From Chromera velia (lineage: Eukaryota; Sar; Chromeraceae), in contig JAHBMJ010002353.1 in NCBI GenBank assembly GCA_018398765.1, positions 1 through 15,670 on the forward strand: 15,670 nt of DNA, given 5' to 3'. A program made the translations under genes and the position numbers. The notes under the pieces were generated by a model. That model did no database searches. It saw only the letters and a list, made by a program, of their open reading frames with translations, and was not told where the DNA came from. Shown in pieces: positions 1 to 7,899 of this stretch; the first letter of the stretch is position 1, and each line of letters starts with the position of its first letter.

Positions 1-39
<39 letters not shown>

Positions 40-44
40 GCACG

Positions 45-83
<39 letters not shown>

Positions 84-84
84 G

Positions 85-120
<36 letters not shown>

Positions 121-143
121 ACACACACACACACACACGCACG

Positions 144-182
<39 letters not shown>

Positions 183-213
183 GCACGCACACACACACAC
201 ACACACACACACA
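1..213. repeat. (CA)n microsatellite with periodic CACG blocks
   Basis: An almost pure CA dinucleotide array. Short (CACG)3-4 blocks begin near 35, 79, 138 and 178, and a single slipped C near 119-121 changes the phase. The CACG blocks recur at spacings of about 40-60 bp, so the array has a higher-order structure that suggests duplication of a CA plus CACG cassette. Alternating purine-pyrimidine DNA of this kind can adopt Z-DNA. It touches the window edge, so its full length is unknown. Confidence 0.97.
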
Positions 214-372
214 TGTTGCTGCGCCTGTCGACACACAAACACCCACAAACCCATGAACCGACGCTTCCAGCCACGTGTTTTTCTGCGCACTCTCCTTCTG
301 ACCGATGAAACGGTATCACAAATCGAATCGGAACACTGCCATCGAAGACAGACAGTGCTTCATCCAGTTTTT

Positions 373-373
<1 letters not shown>

Positions 374-408
<35 letters not shown>

Positions 409-535
409 TCCTTTCTTCCTTTCTTCCTTTCTTCGTTTCTTCCTTTCTTCCTTTCTTCCTTCCTTCCTTCCTTCCTTTCTTCCTTTCTTCCTTTCTTCCT
501 TTCTTCCTTCCTTCCTTCCTTCCTTCCTTCCTTTT
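374..535. repeat. Polypyrimidine tract: (CT)n then (CTTT/CTTCC)n
   Basis: About 160 bases that are almost entirely C and T on the plus strand. A (CT)n run at about 376-404 is followed by imperfect CTTT, CTTCC and CTTC units, with one G near 434. It keeps frames open on both strands only because the sequence lacks stop codons (Ser/Leu/Phe on plus, Lys/Glu/Arg on minus). The tract is treated as non-coding. Long homopurine-homopyrimidine DNA can form triplex (H-DNA) structures. Confidence 0.93.
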
Positions 536-1000
536 GTTGTTCCTACATCGGTCCGTCGGTTCTTGTGATCGCCCATTTACAGATTTAATCAAGTATGCAT
601 TCGTTCCCTCCGCGCTCTGTTTCTTCGTCTTTCCTGTTTTTCTTTTCCCCCTCCTTTTGTTCACAAGCACTCGGGTCCTCTGATGAGATCACGTCTCGAC
701 AGGGTCACTTGACAGCTTTGTCTTCCATGAGGTAAAATAAAATCACAAAATTGAAGAAGTCCATCAATCGAATAGTTCATTTCAGCTCCTAGATCGAGCT
801 CTGAAGTTTTTGGAATCACCGATACACCCCTCACACAGAGAAAAAAGGTCTCAGTACTGACGGTGACTCTCACAGGGCCCAATCATACCCGCAGCACTCA
901 CTCTCGGCTTGCAGAGTTCGTCCGTCTACCAGTCACATGCCCATCCTCTCTTCGCTTCCACCCACGGACCCAATGCAGGGCCGTCAGGCGGTCATTTTAG
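536..1000. other. Intergenic stretch without a supported gene
   Basis: The DNA between the pyrimidine tract and the small minus-strand gene is unique-looking and of mixed composition. A 73-codon minus-strand frame (661-882) has no splice signals or recognisable protein features. An AATAAA sits on the plus strand near 734, but no plus-strand gene is seen upstream to use it. This stretch probably holds the 3'UTR of the minus-strand gene. Confidence 0.5.
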
Positions 1001-1306
1001 TTAAGAGGCAATGAAGGCCACCAGTCCCAGAAAAAACAGAGGGATGACGGAGAGGAACGCCAGAGGCCTCCAGGACCTCCAGAGCACATGCGAGAGGCCA
1101 GACACCCAAACGACCAGCACAAGGAGCGCAAGCCACCAGACGATCAAAAGGAACACCTCAGGCTGGCGGAGCTGCTTGGTTAGAGAGTGGAAGGGGTTTT
1201 TTGGCTTCCGTTTGCTTTTCTGCCTCTCCCACTCTATCAGCTTCTGCACCATCTCTGCAGTGATCTCCTTCCCATCGACTACAGAGAACATTGTCGCCTC
1301 ATCCAT
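1001..1306 (-). CDS. Small protein with two predicted membrane segments (101 aa), unknown family
   Basis: Single-exon frame read leftwards from an ATG at 1304-1306 to TAA at 1001-1003. An in-frame TGA lies 18 nt upstream of this ATG, which supports it as the first Met. Residues 1-50 are soluble and charged, with a helix-like stretch (AEMVQKLIEWERQK, about 17-30) and a basic patch (KSKRKPK, about 30-36). Residues 51-71 (from VFLLIVWWLALL) and 82-100 (from LAFLSVIPLFFL) are two hydrophobic segments separated by a short loop rich in Trp and Arg. This predicts a membrane hairpin with a short C-tail, the membrane being unknown. I do not recognise the family. The gene is divergent from the plus-strand gene starting at 2028. 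The contrast between a basic head and clean hydrophobic segments is unlike the surrounding simple-sequence frames. A frame on the opposite strand is regarded as its shadow. Confidence 0.5.
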   Translation of the reverse strand: MDEATMFSVVDGKEITAEMVQKLIEWERQKSKRKPKNPFHSLTKQLRQPEVFLLIVWWLALLVLVVWVSGLSHVLWRSWRPLAFLSVIPLFFLGLVAFIAS

Positions 1307-1700
1307 GCCTTTCAACCAACAGAGTCAGAATCAACACAGGCAAGCGGAGGGGGATCCCGCTTACCCTCTGATTGAGGAATGCCGGCAGCAGGAGGACTGC
1401 CTGAATGTCAACTGGGGTCAAGACATCTGGCTACGAGCTCATGCTGGTAATGCTATGTATGTACATGTTTTCTGTGTGTCAGGAAAGAGAGCTTCGAGAA
1501 ACCACGACGAACTGCGCATACGTCCCCCGCGAATCCCCGAGCACGAATGTGCGACTCCAGCCCCTTTAGCTGAATTGCACAGAGTACTTCCACGACCGTT
1601 TCTGCATGTGTATATACTTGACGATCGACTGCATGATTTTCTGTTAAATTTTTCTTGCAACAAGCAGGCTTGATGTTGCACGCATGCAGGCGTTTTAAGT
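1307..1700. other. 5' flank of the minus-strand gene; no gene supported
   Basis: About 400 bases of mixed composition. An open plus-strand frame (to 1673) is antisense to the small membrane-protein gene and then runs into unstructured sequence; no splice sites or motifs support it. The stretch should contain the 5'UTR of the minus-strand gene and half of the divergent promoter. A GCATGC palindrome is at 1682-1687. Confidence 0.45.
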
Positions 1701-1800
1701 GATTCAGTGCCCCGGCACAGATGCGGGTGCGCCGCGTGCTATATGGGCCCGTTCGCGCCGCGCGGGGTCCTTGCGGGCCCCATCATTGCAACGTCCAGTC
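1700..1800. promoter_or_regulatory. GC-rich hairpin segment, candidate bidirectional promoter
   Basis: A GC- and CpG-rich island in otherwise balanced DNA. It holds a short palindrome at about 1709-1720 (GTGCC-CC-GGCAC) and a larger inverted repeat, GGGCCCG at 1745-1751 paired with CGGGCCC at 1774-1780. The arms extend outward by ATG/CAT pairing across one bulged C. A TATA-like CTATATGG lies at the left arm. The island sits between divergent genes, about 400 bp from the minus-strand ATG and about 230 bp from the plus-strand ATG, just upstream of an apparent 5'UTR exon. The promoter role is inferred from position and composition. Confidence 0.4.
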
Positions 1801-1862
1801 TGACGTGCCACAACAAACAAAAGACTCAGGTTCCGCGCAAAGTCACTGAGCAGATCTGATCA

Positions 1863-1950
1863 GTGAGTACCCTCCCCATGCAATTGGTGAACGACTGACT
1901 TCGCAAAGCCGCGGAATGACCAGCTTCTGTTTTCCTTTGTGAATCCACAG
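1863..1950 (+). other. Putative 88-nt intron in the 5'UTR
   Basis: A consensus donor (TGATCA|GTGAGT) at 1863 and a consensus acceptor (a pyrimidine-rich stretch, then CCACAG) ending at 1950. If it is removed, the leader from about 1800 contains no ATG before 2028, because the only upstream ATG nearby lies inside this intron. That makes the start at 2028 the first available Met in the spliced message. Confidence 0.5.
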
Positions 1951-2027
1951 AAGAAAGAAAGACAACTTGCGAGAGCCTGAGTGGTTCTCCGGAAAGTGTG
2001 TTTGTCTGTCTCACGCTCTTGGTCAAG

Positions 2028-4675
2028 ATGGACAAGGAAAAAGAAGAAGAAAAGAAGATCCAGCTCGAACTTTCTGACGAGGTGAAGCTTCAAGTTGTTG
2101 AGGGCATCACCAAATGGAGGCAGGAGTGCGAACCGAGATTTAGATTCAAACCGGCCTCGGCCAAGACAGGCGGAAAGGCGCCTTCCAAAAGCAGTAATTA
2201 CGTCTTCACTCACGTCCACGAGACGGAACTTGACAAGGCCATGGAGCAAGCCTTCTCCCTTGTAGAAAAGTTCAGCAAACACCACTACCGTTTTCGTTTT
2301 CCTGTTTTCAAGGCAAAGACCTTGATAGAGCTGCTGACCAAGGTCGTAGAGCTGGGCAAGGAGTGTTTGGCTTTCGACGGCCGTTTTGCTGCAGTGGAAA
2401 AACTCGTCCACGAGATCAGCGCTCACATGGAGTCAGTCAGGTCTCTCTGGAGTCTCTGTGCTTCTATGGATGATAGCTGTCACACTGTCGCACAAACACG
2501 TGCACGCGGATGCTTTGGTGGTGCATGCTCGTGTTGCGAGACTGCCTGGTTCGTAGTCTCATCGATCCCCTTTTGATCGGTTTGGTGTTCGCTGCTTTGT
2601 CCTTTAAAACCACTTTCTTTCGCCCTTCCTGCCCTATCGATCCCTCCAAGTACGCTCAATCTTACTCTCACCCTCCCTGCTCTTTGTTAGAACGTGTTTA
2701 TGTTCGCACGCAAGAATGTGACAGGTGAGCCCTGAATGAAAACTACACGTATAAAGCGACAAGACCATGCTTACAGGCATTGCTCAGTCGACGTTGAAAA
2801 AAGCCTGAAGAACATGGTTTGCATGCATATGCACATATCTGTCTACATGTATCTGTCTTTGTGGGCAGGCACGAGTCGGAGAGACGACAGCATTTCCGAA
2901 ATATGGCAGAAAAACAGTTCGGTCCTGAGAAGTGGGCGGAGGTTTTGGAAGCGGCGCGAGTGAAAGTTGCCAGCTCGTTTGCTTCTCCTTCTGCTCAGCG
3001 GTCACCTCTCGAAGTCGATACTTCAAGCGGAAAGGGAAAGGGAGGAACAACAAGGGAAAGTCAGAATGAGAAAGAGGGTGACCTCACAGGCAAAGAGACA
3101 AAAGTAGGGGATGCAGCTCCGTCCTCCCCTTCTTCGAGAGCCCGCTCTCCCTCCCGCACTCCCCCTCTCTCGCCACCCTTTTGCCGTTCTACGTCCTCCT
3201 CCTCTTCCTCCTCTTCCTCTTCCTCCTCCCCCCGCTCCGCCGCCTCTGATGCGGACCTGGACGTGACCATGTCCTGTTCCCCCCCTCCAAGAGGGCTGCC
3301 CTCTCTGTCTCTCTCTCGGAGAAGAAACTTACGAAACCGCAAAAAGGCCGGAAAGCAGTCCGGTCAGAGAGCAGGAGAGGGAGAGGACTGGGGGCCCTCA
3401 TCAGAGATGGAGAGCGAGAGGGAGACTGAGATGGAGAGGCTAGAGGGGGGCAGGGAAAGGGGAGGAAAGGGGCCCGCCAATCGGCCTCTGTTACCGACTC
3501 CCCCCGTCCCTTGGGGTTTCCCCCCTTCTCGCATGGAGGGGGAGGAGGACCAAGGCGAGGAGGGAGACTCCTCAGAGAGTTGTTTGAATTTGGGGGGGGG
3601 CACGGCGACGACCAAATTGCCTTCCGGGGCCGCCTCTGTCTCCGCGTCGGTGCGTGGAGGTGCAAAGTCGAAAGGGTTGAGTGATTCGCCGAACAAGAAG
3701 GCACACAGGAGGGGTGGGAAGGGGAAGGGAAGAGGGAAAGGAGTGGAGACGGAAGAAGGAGAGGACACAGCAGGACCGTCGCCTGCCTCGGCCTCGACAG
3801 GCATAGTGTCTCCCCCCTCCCCCTCTGCCGCTGTCGCCCTCCCTCCCGCGTTGTCCCGAGGGCGGTCCCCTGGGGCCAATGGGGTTGCCGCCTTGGCGGA
3901 GGCCGCACAGCTTTTACGGGAGAGGGAAAAGCAGAAGCAGGAGGCAGAGAAAGAGAAGAATGGAAAAGGCACCACTGGCTCAGCAGCGCGACGGAGAGCA
4001 GAGAAGAAAAAGAGGGGGGCAGAGGCAAAGAAGTTGGCTGTAGGAGGGGACGAGGGCACATCATCCCAGAAAGCTGTGGGGGCACAGGAAGAGAAGGAAA
4101 AGGCGGCGGGAGTGAAGGGAAAAAAGAAAGCAGAAGCAGCACCGCAATCCAGTGCCCCTGCGCCCCCTACCGGTGCAGGAAAACGGGGGGACGTAGCGTG
4201 TTTCTCAAAATCTCCGTTTTCGGAGATGCTGGAGGATTTCCGTGATGAGATTCTTCATGACTGTCTTCGCGTTGTCTTCTTTCATCCCTTCCAGACTTTT
4301 AACATTTTCAATCTTGATCACCCACACGCACCCGCCATTCTCCTCCCGTCCCCAACCGGCACGGGAATGCGTTGTTTCAACCTCCAGAAAAATGGTGATC
4401 CGTTGGGGGGGCTGCACACGTTCCACCGGGCGTCGACGCTTCTGAACCATCAGAGCCATTTGAAGCAACAGCACGTCTCTGCACACGCGCAGGAGACTGC
4501 AGCCGCCATCATTGCAGCCACCCAGCAGCACGCGGAGATTCTGACGACCCCCGATGAAGACGACGAAGAGGAAGAGGACGAGAGAGGTCTGGGTCTTGGG
4601 GGGGGGTTTGGGTTGCCTTCCTACGCACAGAGGCAGAGGAGGGGAGGGTCGACGATCTTTCGAAATGTTTTGTGA
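2028..4675 (+). CDS. Spliced gene, about 739-aa largely disordered protein, unknown family
   Basis: Proposed coding exons 2028-2440 and 2869-4675, with an intron from 2441 (CAG|GTCTCT) to 2868 (TGTGGGCAG). Both ends are phase 2, so the frame continues cleanly to TGA at 4673-4675. The start ATG is in a good context (AAGATGGAC). Residues 1-170 look folded: an acidic and basic head, then helical segments (EVKLQVVEGITKW; TLIELLTKVVELGKE) and a RFRFPVF stretch. Residues about 180-570 are low complexity: a poly-Ser run (about 246-260), Glu/Arg/Gly-rich stretches, and a Lys/Glu/Ala helix-prone region (about 482-560) with a possible nuclear signal (EKKKRGAEAKK). Residues about 579-695 look structured again and are rich in His and Gln (SPFSEMLEDF; NHQSHLKQQH). 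An acidic patch (DEDDEEEED) and a Gly-rich tail end the protein. I do not recognise it. A nuclear role is possible from composition only. Further introns cannot be excluded; for example, CATCCCTTCCAG at about 4283-4294 resembles an acceptor. Confidence 0.6.
2691..2724 (+). other. Candidate 34-nt alternative micro-exon
   Basis: Within the proposed intron, a strong pyrimidine-rich acceptor (GCTCTTTGTTAG) is followed 34 nt later by a strong donor (ACAG|GTGAGC). Entering from the alternative donor at 2452 (phase 1), it reads KRVYVRTQECDR and rejoins the exon at 2869 in the correct frame. That would give a protein of about 754 aa. It cannot be joined in frame from the donor at 2441. Confidence 0.4.
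3188..3226 (+). repeat. In-frame TCC/TCT tract encoding poly-Ser
   Basis: An imperfect TCC/TCT triplet run inside the second coding exon of the gene starting at 2028. It encodes about 13 consecutive Ser residues. The codons are mixed rather than a single pure repeat, which fits an older or selected tract. No frame disturbance is visible. Confidence 0.85.
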
Positions 4676-5859
4676 ACAAAGTGTCCCCTTTTCTTCTGCC
4701 CCGTCTTCTTTGTTCAAGAAGGGACGCAGGGAATGAAGGAAGGAAGGAAGGAGGGAAGCAACTAGACGAAAAAGGAACCTGCAGGAGAGCGAGGGATGCA
4801 TGTTTTTTTTCTTCTCTCTCTCTCGCCTTTGTTTCTTTCTTTCAGCTGTGTCGAGCTGGTCCTCTCCACCCTCACTCACAATTCACATTTCTTTCCTTCA
4901 CTACATCGTGTTGCCTCGACGTTTCCTTTCCTCCTCGTTTTCCTTCCTTCCTGCAATGCCTGCCCGCATTTTCTCAGACCCTTTCCCCCTCCCCCCGTCC
5001 GTCCTTCCTTTACTCGACCTCCACCGACCGACAGTCACCCCATGCAGTCATGCAGTCTCCCTCTTCCTCTCTTCCCCCCTTACGACTCTTTCCATTCCCT
5101 CTTTCAGTCGGTTGAATGGATTCGTGCTTTCTTTGCCTGCTGCTCAGTCTGCCTCCCTCTTTGTTCCTTCCAAGGCGACAGAGATGGCGCGTGGTCAAGG
5201 AGGGGAGAGGGGAACGGAACGGAGTGGAAGAAAGCTTCCTGCCATTCTTTTCCTTCCGTCTGTGTCTGCTGGTTCGTTCGTGCGTTTGCCTGCCAAAAGG
5301 AATTTAGGGAAAGGATAATTCGAATCAATTGAGGCGTCTGTGTGAGGGATTGGAGGCGGGTTGTAGATCGATCAACTAATTAGACAACTGAGTGGCACGT
5401 ACAAGACGCTGCTGCCTCGAGGGGAGACGGCTGCTGGGCGGGTGGGGGATAGATGGAATAANGGGGGGGGGGGGGGGGATGGAATCCGTTCGATGAGTGT
5501 GCGTGGTGAAACAAACAAACAAAAAGACAAACAATGACAGTTTTCTTCTTCTATGGCTGCATTGTGAGGGAGAGGTCGGGACGGCGTGGGGAGCCAGGGT
5601 CTATTTGTCATAGCAAGGAGAGGCGTTGTTGTGTGAAGAGAGAAGGCCTCGGTGATTCTTTGTTTCATTTATTGTTTATTTGTCTGCCTGTCTGCCTGTC
5701 TTTCATTCTTCTTTGTTTTTTTGTTTGGTCTCCTGTGCTTCCTTCCCTTCCTTTCGGCAAATTACGTCGGCTGAGTTGAGAAAGTGGAGGCACGAAAAGA
5801 AACATGCTTTGTATTCATAGAGAGTGAGTGTTTGTTTCCCTTTGTCTGTCTGCTGTCAG
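4676..5859. other. Pyrimidine-rich non-coding region, no firm gene
   Basis: The 3' flank of the gene ending at 4675. A short purine run (AAGGAAGG repeats, about 4735-4756) is followed by about 1 kb in which the plus strand is dominated by T and C. Open frames here are long because such DNA lacks stop codons, so they are not called. Splice-like acceptors occur (for example TTTCTTTCTTTCAG near 4845 and CCTTCCAAG near 5174), but no consistent exon chain could be built. The region contains the poly-G run at 5463. Confidence 0.5.
5462..5478. repeat. Ambiguous base followed by a run of 16 G
   Basis: One N at 5462 immediately precedes 16 consecutive G. This is the only ambiguous base in the window. 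It probably marks uncertain homopolymer length in assembly or sequencing, so no frame crossing this point should be trusted. Confidence 0.95.
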
Positions 5860-5984
5860 CCAGAGAGGGTGCGAGAAGGCGCTTTGGGGCTGCAGGGCTT
5901 GACAGGAGGTTTGAAGAGACGGAAATGGAAGGCTTTTTGAAAGAGAGGAAGAAAAGGGTCGGGGGGCGTTTTGTTGATGTTTTG
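5860..5984 (+). other. Tentative internal exon (125 nt) of an unresolved plus-strand gene
   Basis: A purine-rich island follows the acceptor TGTCTGCTGTCAG (ending 5859) and ends at the consensus-like donor TTTTG|GTAAGA (5985). The open frame reads about 41 charged residues (including RRFEETEMEGFLKERKKR), entering in phase 1 and leaving in phase 0. Neighbouring DNA is pyrimidine-rich, as expected of introns. An upstream stretch (about 5780-5823) ends in a GAGA|GTGAGT donor only 36 nt before this acceptor, an unusually short gap. Purine-rich islands can look like exons by chance, so this is weak. Confidence 0.25.
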
Positions 5985-6885
5985 GTAAGATTCAATGGCT
6001 TTTTGGCTCTTCGTCCGTTTTTCCACCCGTCCTCTTGTGTGTGCTTCTGTCTGTCCATCTGTTTCGAGAATGCTCCTTCCCTGGTCGCAGCTGTCCATAG
6101 GAATGTGTATGTTCTCTCCCTCCCTCTCTCTCTGTTTTGACCCCCCCCTACTTTCTTGCTTTCTTTCTACTTCATTTAAAGGAGATGGGGAGATACAACT
6201 AAGTTAAAGAGCTGATGACAGAAAATTTTGACTCTTCTTTAGATTAACACCTTTGCCCTGGTTCTTTGTGTTTGTTTTTAAAAAGGGGGGGCGGAGGCAC
6301 AGGAAAGGTACAGCAGATTTTGCTCTGGTACTGTGATGTTTGTCTGTCCTTCCGTGTCAAAAGGGAGTGCAATGATTGTCCGTTCGTTCGTTCGTTTGTT
6401 GGAGGGAGTATCTGTCCTCCCCCCTTCATTCCTCCTCCTCGGGATTCGAAGCATGGGGGGGGTGAGTCTACTCTCCTCTCCCCCCCTCAACTCTCTCTCT
6501 GCCCGTCTCCCTCTCTCCAAGTTTCAAGATCGAGATGGTCAATCAGACCGTGAGATCTTCTCCCTCCTTCTTTCTTTCCTTCCTTCCTTTATTCCTGCGT
6601 TCGTTCGTCGATCTGATTTGTCTTCCTGGCTCTGTGTGTATGTGTCGCTGGTTCAGAAAGACGCGCGCACTCGATGACCTTTGAAGAGAGAGTTTTCAAT
6701 CCCTCCACACTGCTCTTTCTTTCTATCTGACTCCGGGCTATCCAGCCCAGAGTTTTCCTTTGTTTGTCTCCCAGTCTGCCCGTGTGTCGTCCAGATGATT
6801 CATTGTTAGGTCTCCCACACCACCGCTCCTCTATTCTCCTCTGTGTGTCATGTGCTCAGACGATGCTGCTGCTTCCTTTCTTTGC

Positions 6886-6916
<31 letters not shown>

Positions 6917-6937
6917 CTATTTCTTTCTTTGTTTCAG
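5985..6937. other. Non-coding stretch with microsatellite-like DNA
   Basis: T- and C-rich plus strand with short G runs (for example 6284-6290). It carries several splice-like AGs after pyrimidine tracts (near 6531 and 6656) but no donor-acceptor chain that I could complete. A (TTTC)n run lies at about 6885-6914. It may be intronic to the tentative exons on either side. Confidence 0.4.
6885..6914. repeat. (TTTC)n microsatellite
   Basis: About seven TTTC units with minor impurity. The array lies directly upstream of a splice-acceptor-like sequence (TTTGTTTCAG ending 6937), so it could act as an expanded polypyrimidine tract. Confidence 0.9.
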
Positions 6938-7027
6938 ATTCGAATTCAGTCCTATCGACAGCTGTGGGCACAAACAGAAGAAGTGTGGGGGGTGAAGAGA
7001 GGAAGGAAGAACGTGCTTGCCCAGCGG
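6938..7027 (+). other. Tentative internal exon (90 nt) of an unresolved plus-strand gene
   Basis: A purine-rich island follows a very strong acceptor (TTTCTTTCTTTGTTTCAG) and ends before a weak donor (GCGG|GTTTTA). It reads 30 residues in phase 0, starting IRIQSYRQLWAQTEEVW. The tentative exon at 5860-5984 ends in phase 0, so the two could be joined in frame. No matching downstream exon was found with certainty. A possible last exon at 7388-7425 (CTGTCAG acceptor, TAA, AATAAA at 7421) needs phase 1 and does not fit this donor. Confidence 0.25.
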
Positions 7028-7203
7028 GTTTTAAGAGAATCCTTCCTTCTTTCCTTCCTTGCTGGATCGTCACACAGACCGCCAATGAGTCCCCCGTCTC
7101 TCTCCTTCTCTCTATTGTCGTTTGGGCTACATTTTCTTTCTCTTCCACCGCAACTAGGCCCCCATGCGGCTCTTCCCCTCGGTTCATCCACCCGTGCTCG
7201 TTC

Positions 7204-7234
<31 letters not shown>

Positions 7235-7716
7235 TGTTTGTTTTTTCCTTTTTGGTTCTTTCTTTCTTTCTTTCTTCCCATGCAGCCCTTTTTGCGATCG
7301 TCGGCGGACAGACCGAACGAACTTCGATGTCTGTCTGTCTGATACCCTTCAATCAGTCAATCAATGCTCTCTCTCTCTCACTGTCAGCACAGGAAAAGTG
7401 GATAACGTGTAGGAAGGAAGAATAAAGAACAGGATCGAGGGAGAACGGATGCCGTGCGGCTCTCTGCTCTAAGGTCGCCGGTCCTGAGTTGCATCTCTTC
7501 ATTTCATTCCGTCGCCGTGGAAGAGAAGGAGGGGGGCGGTGTGGGGGAAGGAGTGAGAATAGTAGAGACAGGGTGTCAGGGATCTGAAGAAGGGTTTTCT
7601 CTCCCGACCATCGACAGCAAGCCAGAAGACTGTCTACACACATAAACATGCAGACCTGTTCATAACAATGCAATGGCCGTTGGATGCGCACAAGCAGAGC
7701 TTAGAAAAAGACCAAA
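7028..7716. other. Non-coding stretch with two (CTTT)n arrays
   Basis: Pyrimidine-rich on the plus strand up to about 7390, then mixed. An AATAAA at 7421-7426 overlaps a TAA codon at the end of a short splice-acceptor-led frame (7388-7425). The rest (7430-7716) shows no supported coding potential. Confidence 0.4.
7204..7276. repeat. Two (CTTT)n microsatellite arrays
   Basis: CTTT repeats at about 7204-7235 and again at about 7258-7276, separated by T-rich DNA. All are in the same orientation as the (TTTC)n run at 6885, contributing to the strong strand asymmetry of this region. Confidence 0.93.
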
Positions 7717-7899
7717 ATGGTTTTCTCTACGCTGCTCTCTCTTTCTCTCTCCCTGTGTATGTGTTTGCGTGTGTGCGTGCGTCCGCTGATCAATCATCAG
7801 ATCATCGATTCACATGATTCGTGGCATTTTCCCTTGATTCCGTTTGACGTGTCGAAGAAGGACCCCTCATGTAGGCTGCAGGGATCGGGCCTTCCTCAA
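7717..7899 (+). other. Candidate first coding exon with signal-peptide-like start
   Basis: An ATG in an excellent context (ACCAAAATGG) opens 61 codons ending exactly at a donor-like CAA|GTAAGA (7900), phase 0. The first 25 residues are hydrophobic (MVFSTLLSLSLSLCMCL) with Arg after them, resembling a signal peptide or anchor. Part of that hydrophobicity comes simply from a CT-rich stretch. No convincing second exon was found before the gene at 9157. It could also be a chance frame. Confidence 0.25.

Noticed and set aside
1-213. CRISPR-like periodic array
   Set aside because: There are no unique spacers, only dinucleotide DNA, and the genome context is eukaryotic.
253-588. Overlapping open frames on both strands rich in Ser/Leu/Phe or Lys/Glu/Arg
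   Set aside because: They are translations of the (CT)n and CTTT repeats, which lack stop codons; there is no unique coding sequence.
1011-1673. 220-codon plus-strand frame
   Set aside because: It is antisense to the better-supported 101-aa membrane-protein frame, and its second half shows no protein-like features.
3189-4142. 317-codon minus-strand frame (and a 231-codon one)
   Set aside because: These are shadows of the low-complexity exon on the plus strand; their composition mirrors its purine bias.
4205-4879. 224-codon minus-strand frame
   Set aside because: Antisense to the C-terminal part of the 2028 gene and to simple sequence; no start or splice support.
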